From Gammaproteobacteria bacterium (GTDB taxonomy: Bacteria; Pseudomonadota; Gammaproteobacteria; Poriferisulfidales; Oxydemutatoraceae): 5,125 nt of DNA. The stretch is from contig RKSI01000081.1 in NCBI GenBank assembly GCA_007570905.1, positions 1 to 5,125 on the forward strand. The letters are read 5' to 3'. Shown piece by piece: positions 1 through 5,125 of this stretch (position 1 is the first letter of the stretch; the number at the start of each line of letters is the position of its first letter). The notes under the pieces are model-generated. The model saw only the letters and a program-made list of their open reading frames with translations, was not told where the DNA came from and searched no databases. A program made the position numbers and the translations under genes.

Positions 1-46
1 ACACCACCCGCCTTTTTTTGTCCGTGCCCGCGCCCGCGTGATGCGC

Positions 47-52
47 TACAAT
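47..52 (+). promoter_or_regulatory. candidate -10 element, possibly giving a leaderless transcript
   Basis: The hexamer TACAAT differs from the sigma-70 consensus TATAAT at one position and ends six bases before the ATG at 59, so transcription would begin at or next to the A of that start codon. No Shine-Dalgarno precedes the ATG. I find no convincing -35 at the usual spacing: the nearest TTG-like hexamer, TTGTCC at 18-23, is about 23 bases away, which is too far. This is a weak call resting on one hexamer and its position. Confidence 0.27.
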
Positions 53-58
53 GCAGGC

Positions 59-1021
59 ATGAAAACCCCCTTCCGCAACCCCCGCCGCCTGCCGCACCTG
101 CCCTGCCGCCTCGTGTGCCTGCCGCACCGTCTGGCGTGTCTGTCGCGCTTGTCGTGCTGCCTGACGCACTTGCCGCGCCGCCGGTGGCGCCATCTGTCGG
201 CGCCGGCGCTGTTGCTCGCAGCCCTGCTGCCGGCATTGCCCGTCGGCGCCGCCACCGGGGCGCCCGGCACCATCTGGCAAAGCGGCGGCGAATATGTGCG
301 GCTGGTTGACCGCGGCGGCGCGCGCGGCGCGCGCAACGACCACCCGGCAAAGATCGCGCCGAAAACGCTCGCCGCCATTCTGACCGGCCTGAAAGTGGCG
401 CCGGCGGACGACAAGCCGAGCGACACCGTCGTCAACATTCAACTGGACAAGACCATCTCGCTGTTCTCGCCGGCGGCGGCACAGCGCTTCGGCAAGGCGC
501 TGTCCGCGGCCCTGAACAAGGCCAAACCGAACCAGGACATCGCCTTTCAGGGCAAGGACAACACCTCGCTGGTCGGCTTTGTGAAAAAACCCGTGCACAC
601 CACCGGGCGCCTGTTCTGGAAAGGCGGGCGCCTGCACATCATCTTCGGCTCGGTGCACAAGGGCATCGTCAAACGCTGGATTTTCGGCAGGGAAACCGGC
701 CTTGCCAATCCGCCGCGCGCGGCTGAACGCGGCACAACGCCGGCCAGGCCCGGCTACCGCGTCGCGCTGACGCCCGGCGTGCGCCACGCCAAGACGCGCG
801 GCGGCAAGACCCGCACCGACTGGATAGTGATTGACCCCGACATCGCGCTGGCGCCGCCCGCCGGCGAACCCGCGACCCCGGTGAGAGCCGCAGGCGCGCG
901 CGGGGAGGACCGGCAATCGCTTGAAAACCGCCTGAGGCGCCTGAAAAAACTGCGCCGCGACGGACTGATTACAGAGAGGGCCTACCAGAGGAAAGTCCGG
1001 GCAATACTGGACGAACTATAA
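59..1021 (+). CDS. exported/anchored protein of unknown function with C-terminal SHOCT-like motif
   Basis: No function can be assigned. From the ATG at 59 the protein has 320 residues. Residues 1-46 form a long Arg/Pro/Cys-rich segment with five cysteines (16, 20, 27, 33, 34). A hydrophobic Ala/Leu stretch follows at about 47-65, ending in VGAA, and could be a signal peptide or membrane anchor. The core, about 70-210, contains an NHP-like NDHPAKI motif, a strand-rich stretch with LFSP near 135, and GRLHIIFGSVH at 190-200. From memory this resembles an uncharacterised proteobacterial SHOCT protein or lipoprotein family, but no lipobox is visible here. A Pro/Arg-rich linker (about 215-283) leads to the final 34 residues, a basic helical motif with GLITERAYQRK, typical of SHOCT domains. 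An earlier GTG/ATG at 38/41 is in frame; I chose 59 because of the -10-like hexamer just upstream. The hydrolase gene begins 26 bases downstream and is probably co-transcribed. Confidence 0.78.
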   Translation: MKTPFRNPRRLPHLPCRLVCLPHRLACLSRLSCCLTHLPRRRWRHLSAPALLLAALLPALPVGAATGAPGTIWQSGGEYVRLVDRGGARGARNDHPAKIAPKTLAAILTGLKVAPADDKPSDTVVNIQLDKTISLFSPAAAQRFGKALSAALNKAKPNQDIAFQGKDNTSLVGFVKKPVHTTGRLFWKGGRLHIIFGSVHKGIVKRWIFGRETGLANPPRAAERGTTPARPGYRVALTPGVRHAKTRGGKTRTDWIVIDPDIALAPPAGEPATPVRAAGARGEDRQSLENRLRRLKKLRRDGLITERAYQRKVRAILDEL

Positions 1022-1033
1022 ACACCCTTCCAT

Positions 1034-1038
1034 GAGGA
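1034..1038 (+). promoter_or_regulatory. Shine-Dalgarno GAGGA for the MetX-like hydrolase
   Basis: GAGGA lies nine bases before the ATG at 1048, in the 26-base gap after the upstream gene. It fixes the start of the hydrolase. It is the only clear ribosome binding site in this window; the other starts seem to rely on overlap or coupling. Confidence 0.72.
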
Positions 1039-1047
1039 CAAATCATC

Positions 1048-2091
1048 ATGTTAAACAACGACTTTTACTCGTCGGAAAACCACGGCGCGTTCGAGGTTTT
1101 TGACCTCGGCGACTTTCAACTGGAGCGCGGCGGCTCGCTGCCGGACTGCAAACTGGCCTATTCAACGCACGGCAAACTGAACGAGGCGAAGGACAATGCC
1201 ATCCTTTTCCCGATCATGTTTTCCGGCACCAGCGGCAGCCTGGCGCACTATGTCGGCGAGGGCAACGCACTCGACCCGTCGCGCTACTTCATCGTGTTTC
1301 CGAACCAACTCGGCAACGGGCTGTCCAGTTCGCCCCACAACACGCCGGCGCCGCACGGCATGTCGGCGTTTCCGGCGCTGGACATCGCCGACGATGTGCG
1401 CGCCCAGCACCGCCTGATGACCGAACATTTCGGCGTCAGCGAACTGCAACTGGTGCTCGGCTGGTCTATGGGCGCGCAGCAGACCTACGAGTGGGCGGCG
1501 CGTTACCCCGCCATGGTGCGCCGCGCCGCGCCGATTGCCGGCACCGCGCGCTGCACGCCGCACGACGCGCTGTATGTGGACACCTTTTGCGAGGCGCTGA
1601 AGTCCGACCCGGCGTGGAACGGCGGCGAATACACCGGCGCCAACGATGTGCAGACCGGGCTGCGGCGGCTCGCCCGCGTGTTCGCGCTGATGGGCACCTG
1701 CACAGAGTTTTACAAGCAGGAAGCCTGGCGGCGCATTGACATTCAGTCGTTCGACGACCTGATGGCCGGCTTCTGGGAGAAATGGTTTCTGCCGATGGAC
1801 CCGAATGCGCTGCTGTGCATGGCCGACAAGTGGAAAAACGGCGATGTCGGCGCGCTCGCCGGCGGCGACCTGAAACAGGCGCTGTCGCGGATCACTGCTA
1901 AAACCTGCGTGATTGCGTTTTCCGAGGACATGTTCGTGCCGCTTAAGGACTGCCGCGACGAACAGGAAATGATTCCGGGCAGCCAACTGGAAGTGCTTGA
2001 CAGTTTGTGGGGGCACTTCACGACGCTCGGCCTGTTTGAGGAAGACTTCAAACGCATCAACGAAATCCTCGCCAACCTGCTGGCCAACTGA
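1048..2091 (+). CDS. alpha/beta hydrolase of the homoserine O-acetyltransferase (MetX)-like family
   Basis: A 347-residue cytoplasmic protein with no signal peptide. The layout is that of the MetX-like branch of the alpha/beta hydrolases. It has an N-terminal strand with LAYSTHGKLN, a YFIVFPNQLGNG segment after the first core strands, and a nucleophile elbow GWSMGAQQ with Ser140. A helical lid follows at about 160-280. The acid is probably Asp294 in FSEDMFVP and the base His323 in LWGHFTTLG. The Ser-Asp-His spacing matches MetX enzymes, which transfer an acetyl or succinyl group to homoserine in methionine synthesis. However, the canonical GGSxGGMQ elbow and the GSTGP segment are replaced (GWSMGAQQ; LSSSPHNTP), so acyl transfer to homoserine should not be assumed. 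It may be a hydrolase or a transferase with another acceptor. The start is supported by GAGGA nine bases upstream. The gene ends before a hairpin at 2101. Confidence 0.87.
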   Translation: MLNNDFYSSENHGAFEVFDLGDFQLERGGSLPDCKLAYSTHGKLNEAKDNAILFPIMFSGTSGSLAHYVGEGNALDPSRYFIVFPNQLGNGLSSSPHNTPAPHGMSAFPALDIADDVRAQHRLMTEHFGVSELQLVLGWSMGAQQTYEWAARYPAMVRRAAPIAGTARCTPHDALYVDTFCEALKSDPAWNGGEYTGANDVQTGLRRLARVFALMGTCTEFYKQEAWRRIDIQSFDDLMAGFWEKWFLPMDPNALLCMADKWKNGDVGALAGGDLKQALSRITAKTCVIAFSEDMFVPLKDCRDEQEMIPGSQLEVLDSLWGHFTTLGLFEEDFKRINEILANLLAN

Positions 2092-2100
2092 CTCGCTTCG

Positions 2101-2143
2101 GCCCGGCCCGCGTGCGTCCGTTCTTGCCGCGCGCGGGCCGGGC
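2101..2143. terminator. GC-rich hairpin in the convergent gap, probable bidirectional terminator
   Basis: Arms 2101-2112 and 2132-2143 are perfect inverted repeats of 12 bases (GCCCGGCCCGCG and its complement). Allowing one G-U pair, the stem extends to 16 pairs (2101-2116 with 2128-2143) around an 11-base loop. It sits between the + strand hydrolase stop (2091) and the - strand dehydrogenase stop (2178), so it could end transcription from both sides. No run of T follows on either strand, so it is not a textbook intrinsic terminator. It may act as a transcript-end stabiliser or work with Rho. Confidence 0.62.
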
Positions 2144-2177
2144 GGCCTATCCTTGCTCCGGACAGAGGCCGGGCGGA

Positions 2178-3377
2178 TTAATGGCCGCTCCGGGAACGAG
2201 AAAGCCGGAACAGGCCCTCAACGGCGCCGCCGTCGCTGCTGAAATAAAGCGCGCCGTCGGCGCCGAAGAGGACACCGACGGGCCTTGCCAGGCGCTCGCC
2301 GGCGGCGTTCTGAAAGCCCTCAACCAGCGGCTCTACAGACGCCGCGCCGTCCCCGCCAAAGCGCACCAGCGCCAGCCACGGCGGGCGGCGGCTTGCCTTC
2401 GGGCCAATCCAGCCGCCGCGCGGTCTGGTCGCCCATGAACCGTGCAGCGCGACAACGGCGGCGCCGGCCCACGCCGGGTCGCCCGCACCGCGCGGCACGA
2501 AAGCGACACCCATCGGCCCGTTGCGCGCCGGGAAGGTCGCCACCGGCGGCGTCACATCGGTGCGCGGCGGCGCGCGGCCAATGCAGTCGTCGCGGACCAC
2601 CTCGCGCCCGTTGAACTGAAACCACGGCATGCCGTGAAATGACCCTTCATCCAGGCGGCTGAAATACTCCGGCGGCAGGTCATAGCCGTGGTGGTCGGGG
2701 CCGTGATTGCTTGCGTAAAGCGCGCCGGTTTCCGGATGCCAGTCAAAGCCCACCGGGTTGCGCAAACCTGACGCGAAAGGCCGCCACCGCGCCTTGCCTT
2801 CGTCTTGCGCCAGCACCAGCACGCCGCCGCGATAGTCGTCAAAGTCGTAGTCGCCGCCGGTGTATTCGTCGCTGCAGTTGCCGCTTATGCCGATGCTCAG
2901 ATAAATCCTGTTATCGGGGCCGACGGCCACAGTGCGGCTCGCGTGGCCGCCGCTCGGCAGCGGCGCAACTTTGCGAAAATCCTTCGCGGCAAGACGCGCG
3001 CCCGGGCGGTACGGCGCGCGATACAGCCCGTCGGTCCTGGCGACCAGCAAATCGCCGTTGTGCACGGCGACGCCGTGCGGAAAGCCGCCGGGCACCGCCA
3101 GCACTTCGGGCTTTGTGTACGGAGGTTCCAGACGGTAGATGTTTTTGGAAACCGAACCGGCCAGCAGCGCGCCGTCGCCCGCCGGCGCCAGCATTCGCGG
3201 CCCGTCCATTTCGGCGGCAAGTTCCAACCGGTAGCCTGCCGGCACCGACAGCCGCCAGGACGAACCATCGGCCTTGAACACCTGTTCTTCGTAGGCCATT
3301 TTCGGCGCCGCTTGCGCGACGGCGGCGATGGCAACGCCCGCCAGAGGCAATACGGCCAATCTCGCGGCCCACCGCAT
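2178..3377 (-). CDS. secreted PQQ-dependent sugar dehydrogenase (sorbosone/glucose dehydrogenase-like beta-propeller)
   Basis: A 399-residue protein that probably oxidises a sugar or aldehyde in the periplasm using PQQ; the substrate cannot be read from sequence. A signal peptide is clear: MRWAAR, a hydrophobic run, then AQA before APKM, with cleavage near residue 23. Repeated propeller-blade signatures follow: GGHASRTVAVGPDNRIYLSIG (143-163, His145 the likely catalytic base), SGLRNPVGFDWHPETGALYAS (203-223, with Arg206-Asn207 matching the PQQ-contacting Arg-Asn pair of soluble glucose dehydrogenase), HGPDHHGYDLP, SFHGMPW, NGPMGVAF, ALHGSW (310-315) and RPVGVLFGADGALYFSSDGG near the C-terminus. 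Cys168 and Cys265 could form a disulfide. No cytochrome c motif (CxxCH) is present, so electrons must pass to another partner. The ATG is chosen because it gives the signal peptide; it overlaps the stop of a 43-codon frame as TGATG, with no good Shine-Dalgarno. It is the last gene of the pqqE-led block, matching enzyme to cofactor. Confidence 0.87.
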   Translation of the reverse strand: MRWAARLAVLPLAGVAIAAVAQAAPKMAYEEQVFKADGSSWRLSVPAGYRLELAAEMDGPRMLAPAGDGALLAGSVSKNIYRLEPPYTKPEVLAVPGGFPHGVAVHNGDLLVARTDGLYRAPYRPGARLAAKDFRKVAPLPSGGHASRTVAVGPDNRIYLSIGISGNCSDEYTGGDYDFDDYRGGVLVLAQDEGKARWRPFASGLRNPVGFDWHPETGALYASNHGPDHHGYDLPPEYFSRLDEGSFHGMPWFQFNGREVVRDDCIGRAPPRTDVTPPVATFPARNGPMGVAFVPRGAGDPAWAGAAVVALHGSWATRPRGGWIGPKASRRPPWLALVRFGGDGAASVEPLVEGFQNAAGERLARPVGVLFGADGALYFSSDGGAVEGLFRLSRSRSGH

Positions 3378-3508
3378 CACGAGCACGCCCTGCCCGCGAC
3401 AACCGGCACGACAGCGACCCGCAGGAAGCCCTGCCCGCCGGCCACGAGCACGCCCTGCCCGCGGCTTTCCGCCGCCGGCGACAAACCGGATTTGCCGACC
3501 AACCGCAT
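3377..3508 (-). CDS. possible 43-residue translation-coupling ORF
   Basis: The frame runs from an ATG at 3508 to a TGA at 3379-3377. Its ATG overlaps the TGA of the peptidase and its TGA overlaps the ATG of the dehydrogenase, so ribosomes could pass through all three without a Shine-Dalgarno. The peptide starts MRLVGKSGLSPAAE, is Gly/Val/Ala-rich, contains two GGQG/RGQG-like units, and ends in GRACS. It matches no family I recognise. In DNA this rich in GC, long open frames are common by chance and other frames are also open here, so it may be no more than an inert spacer. The double overlap is the only reason to list it. Confidence 0.3.
   Translation of the reverse strand: MRLVGKSGLSPAAESRGQGVLVAGGQGFLRVAVVPVVAGRACS
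3378..3398. repeat. 21-base direct repeat, copy A
   Basis: Identical over 21 bases to 3443-3463 (begins CACGAGCACG, ends CCTGCCCGCG), with a 65-base period. This copy abuts the dehydrogenase start codon. The inner decamer CCCTGCCCGC appears a third time at 3429-3438. After this copy comes ACAACCGG. After copy B, 17 further bases intervene before ACAAACCGG, as if one unit had been copied and then diverged. Confidence 0.8.
3443..3463. repeat. 21-base direct repeat, copy B
   Basis: Second perfect copy of the 21-base unit at 3378-3398, in the spacer between peptidase and dehydrogenase. It is followed by a small inverted repeat (GCGGC 3461-3465 with GCCGC 3471-3475, loop of five). The 3378-3507 spacer holds no other clear promoter, terminator or RNA gene that I can see. 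Confidence 0.8.
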
Positions 3509-4518
3509 CACAATCCCGCCTCGTCGGCGACCGTTGCGACCGCCTGCGCCACCGCCTGCTCGACGCCGGCCTCGGACTGGCTGTGCCCCGCCGCCTCGAC
3601 AGTAACAACACCGCACGCCGGCCAGCGGCGCGACAACGCATGCGCCGTTTGCGGCGGGCACAGCAAATCATAGCGCGACTGCACGATGATGCCGGGAATA
3701 TCGGCCAGGCGGTGCGCGTTATCAAGCAACTGGCCGGGTTCAAGGAAACAGCCGTTGGAGAAATAATGCGCCTCCATCCGCGGCGTGGACGGCAGCGCTC
3801 TGGTCGCATCGGCGATGGCCGACAGGTTTTGCGGGAACGCCGGCGGCGACGGGCGCAACTGCGACAGCGCGCGCTCGTAGTCGTGCCACACAAAACTCGC
3901 GGGCACCGCGATGGCCGGGTCGTCGTGCAGAATGCGCGGATACCAGGCGGCCAGCGGCGCGTGCCGCTCCTGTTCCGGCAGCAGGCCGCTGAACGACTCG
4001 TACAGTTCGGGGTAGAAAGTCCGCGGGCCGGTCACGAAGGCCCATTGCAGTTCCTCATCCGTGCCCAGAAACAGCGAGCGCACGACGATGCCCGCCACCG
4101 CCGCCGGGCAAGCCTCGGCGTAGGCGACGGCCAGCAGCGCGCCCCACGAGCCGCCGACGACAAGCCAGCGCCGGATGCCCAGCGCCTCGCGGATCATTTC
4201 AAGGTCGGCTATCAGGTGCTGCGTGGTGTTCTCTTCCAGGCAGCCCTTCGGCGTGCTCTCTCCGGCGCCGCGCTGGTCCGGCGCGATGATGCGAAACCGG
4301 CCCGGCGGAAACAGGCGGCACAATGCGGCGCGGCAGCCGCTGCCCGGGCCGCCGTGCAAGAACAACGCCGGGCTGCCTTGCTCGGGGCCGTATTCCTTGA
4401 CCGACAGGTTATGAATGGCGCCGGCCCGGAAACACCGATGGCGGGGCTGCGCCTGCGGGCCGGACAGTTCGTGCACGGCGTCGGATTTGGCCGTCTGCGC
4501 GGCGGCGGGCGGGGCCAT
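3508..4518 (-). CDS. pip: proline iminopeptidase-type peptidase (S33 alpha/beta hydrolase)
   Basis: A 336-residue cytoplasmic protein whose family removes N-terminal proline from peptides. The landmarks are all present: oxyanion-hole motif LHGGPGSG (55-61), DQRGAGESTP (from residue 81), ENTT followed by LIADLEMIREALGI, nucleophile elbow GGSWG with Ser124, RSLFLGTDEELQW in the place of the usual RGIFL segment at the cap, EAHYF, then RYDLLCPP with Asp284 and AGHS with His312. The Ser-Asp-His spacing (160 and 28 residues) is close to that of Xanthomonas proline iminopeptidase. The N-terminus is Ala-rich and differs from the usual opening. The ATG at 4518 is one base after the pqqE stop (TGA-C-ATG), with no Shine-Dalgarno, so translation is probably coupled to pqqE. 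An upstream in-frame ATG at 4605 lies inside pqqE and would add 29 residues without family character. Position next to pqqE suggests a role in peptide processing linked to PQQ synthesis; this is inference. Confidence 0.88.
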   Translation of the reverse strand: MAPPAAAQTAKSDAVHELSGPQAQPRHRCFRAGAIHNLSVKEYGPEQGSPALFLHGGPGSGCRAALCRLFPPGRFRIIAPDQRGAGESTPKGCLEENTTQHLIADLEMIREALGIRRWLVVGGSWGALLAVAYAEACPAAVAGIVVRSLFLGTDEELQWAFVTGPRTFYPELYESFSGLLPEQERHAPLAAWYPRILHDDPAIAVPASFVWHDYERALSQLRPSPPAFPQNLSAIADATRALPSTPRMEAHYFSNGCFLEPGQLLDNAHRLADIPGIIVQSRYDLLCPPQTAHALSRRWPACGVVTVEAAGHSQSEAGVEQAVAQAVATVADEAGL

Positions 4519-4519
4519 G

Positions 4520-5125
4520 TCAGGCGCGGGCGTGAACCACCGGAATGCCGCGCAGACGGCGGTAGTCAAAATCCGTCTCCTCGCTGCCGGATTCAAGCAG
4601 CGCAATGTTCACGAGATGTTCGTGATGCTCCGAGAATTCGCACGCCGGGTCCATGTTGGCGGCGTCGCCGGTGATGGCAAACGCCTGGCAACGGCAGCCG
4701 CCCCAGTCAATCTCGCGGCGCGGGCACGACAGGCATTTGTCGGGCATCCAGTCGGTGCCGCGGTATTTCTCAAACGCCCCGGAGTTCCGCCAGATGTCCA
4801 TCAAACTGCGCTCCTTCACATTGTCAAACCGCAGCGCCGTGATGCTCTCCGCCGCGTGGCACGGCAGCACCTTGCCCGAAGGCGTCACATTCAGGAATTG
4901 CCGCGCCCAGCCGCCCATGCACGCCTTCGGCTTGCGCGCGTAGTAGTCCGGCACCACATAGTCGATGACCAGCACGCCCTTCAGCCGCTCGCGCGCGCGC
5001 TCCACCACTTCGGTCGCCCGTTCCAGTTGTTCGCGCTTCGGCATCAGCGAGGCGCGGTTGTGGTAGGCCCATCCGTAATACTGCACATGCGCCACCTCCA
5101 TGCGCGAGGCGCCCATCTCCACGGC
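4520..5125 (-). CDS. pqqE: PqqE, PqqA peptide cyclase (radical SAM/SPASM), C-terminal part
   Basis: The gene is cut by the right edge; about 201 C-terminal residues are visible, roughly half the usual 370-390. PqqE uses S-adenosylmethionine radical chemistry to link the Glu and Tyr side chains of the PqqA peptide (bound by PqqD), the first step of pyrroloquinoline quinone synthesis in the cytoplasm. The radical SAM CxxxCxxC motif lies outside the window. Visible are QYYGWAYHNR, which is typical of the family, and the SPASM domain: KACMGGWARQFLNVTPSG, VLPCHAAES, DKCLSCPRREIDWGGCRC and DPAC. Counting from the GTG at 5122 as residue 1, Cys 68, 88, 130, 133, 143, 145 and 161 and Asp139 have the same mutual spacing as the auxiliary Fe-S ligands I recall for Methylobacterium PqqE (248, 268, 310, 313, 323, 325, 341 and Asp319). 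Both auxiliary clusters should therefore be intact. pqqA-D are expected beyond the right edge. Confidence 0.95.
   Translation of the reverse strand, partial: AVEMGASRMEVAHVQYYGWAYHNRASLMPKREQLERATEVVERARERLKGVLVIDYVVPDYYARKPKACMGGWARQFLNVTPSGKVLPCHAAESITALRFDNVKERSLMDIWRNSGAFEKYRGTDWMPDKCLSCPRREIDWGGCRCQAFAITGDAANMDPACEFSEHHEHLVNIALLESGSEETDFDYRRLRGIPVVHARA

Larger units (their letters stand above)
3371..3511. repeat. 10-base direct repeats at both gene junctions
   Basis: ACCGCATCAC occurs at 3371-3380 and again at 3502-3511, 131 bases apart. On the - strand each reads GTGATGCGGT and contains an overlapping stop and start (TGATG). The first copy read covers the peptidase stop, the second the dehydrogenase start. 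The sequence between them has no terminal inverted repeats, so I do not call it an insertion element. The repeats may be traces of a duplication at what was once a single overlapping junction. Confidence 0.55.

Noticed and set aside
13..19. Run of seven T at the left edge, possibly the tail of a terminator
   Set aside because: The twelve bases before it in the window cannot form a GC stem, and the upstream sequence is not visible.
311..334. Alternating CG-rich tract
   Set aside because: It is explained by Arg/Gly/Ala codons (RGGARGAR) in the coding frame of a GC-rich gene; no sign of a separate function.
1162..2016. - strand open frame of 284 codons inside the MetX-like gene
   Set aside because: It is antisense to a gene with an intact catalytic triad. 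The product is His/Arg/Val-rich low complexity with no recognisable motif.
3381..3501. Small mobile element (MITE-like) flanked by 10-base target duplications
   Set aside because: The ends are not inverted repeats of each other and there is no transposase. A local duplication explains the repeats more simply.
3378..3893. Upstream extension of the dehydrogenase frame by 172 codons
   Set aside because: The extension runs through the spacer and into the peptidase in another frame and is Arg-rich without motifs. The ATG at 3377 gives a proper signal peptide.
4519..4605. Longer start for the peptidase at ATG 4605
   Set aside because: It would overlap pqqE by about 86 bases and add 29 residues unlike the family. 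The ATG at 4518, one base after the pqqE stop, is a better fit.
3328..4674. Long + strand open frame of 448 codons across the peptidase and pqqE end
   Set aside because: It is antisense to two genes with clear family motifs. Its product is Arg/Ala/Gln-rich with no domain pattern, as expected from the shadow frame of a GC-rich gene.

Overview
This is a GC-rich, tightly packed bacterial window, most likely from a proteobacterium (my guess is gammaproteobacterial; codon use and gene content fit, but no 16S or other lineage marker is present). It has two blocks of genes transcribed towards each other.

Left block, + strand (about 59-2091): an uncharacterised exported or membrane-anchored protein with a C-terminal SHOCT-type motif is followed after 26 bases by an alpha/beta hydrolase of the homoserine O-acetyltransferase (MetX)-like superfamily. 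The hydrolase has a clear Shine-Dalgarno and a readable Ser-Asp-His triad. The two are probably co-transcribed, but I see no functional link between them. A strong GC hairpin at 2101-2143 lies in the convergent gap.

Right block, - strand (5125 down to 2178): the C-terminal half of pqqE (radical SAM/SPASM enzyme of pyrroloquinoline quinone synthesis) enters from the right edge. One base after its stop comes a proline iminopeptidase-type S33 peptidase. A 130-base spacer follows, and then a secreted PQQ-dependent sugar dehydrogenase of the sorbosone/glucose dehydrogenase fold. The block therefore appears to join making the cofactor (PqqE), a peptidase that could act on peptides in that pathway, and an enzyme that uses the cofactor in the periplasm.

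The most unusual part is the spacer between the peptidase and the dehydrogenase (3378-3507). It contains a 43-codon open frame whose start overlaps the peptidase stop and whose stop overlaps the dehydrogenase start, both as TGATG. The same 10 bases occur at both junctions, and a 21-base direct repeat lies inside. This looks either like a tiny translation-coupling ORF or like a local duplication that pushed apart two genes that once overlapped.
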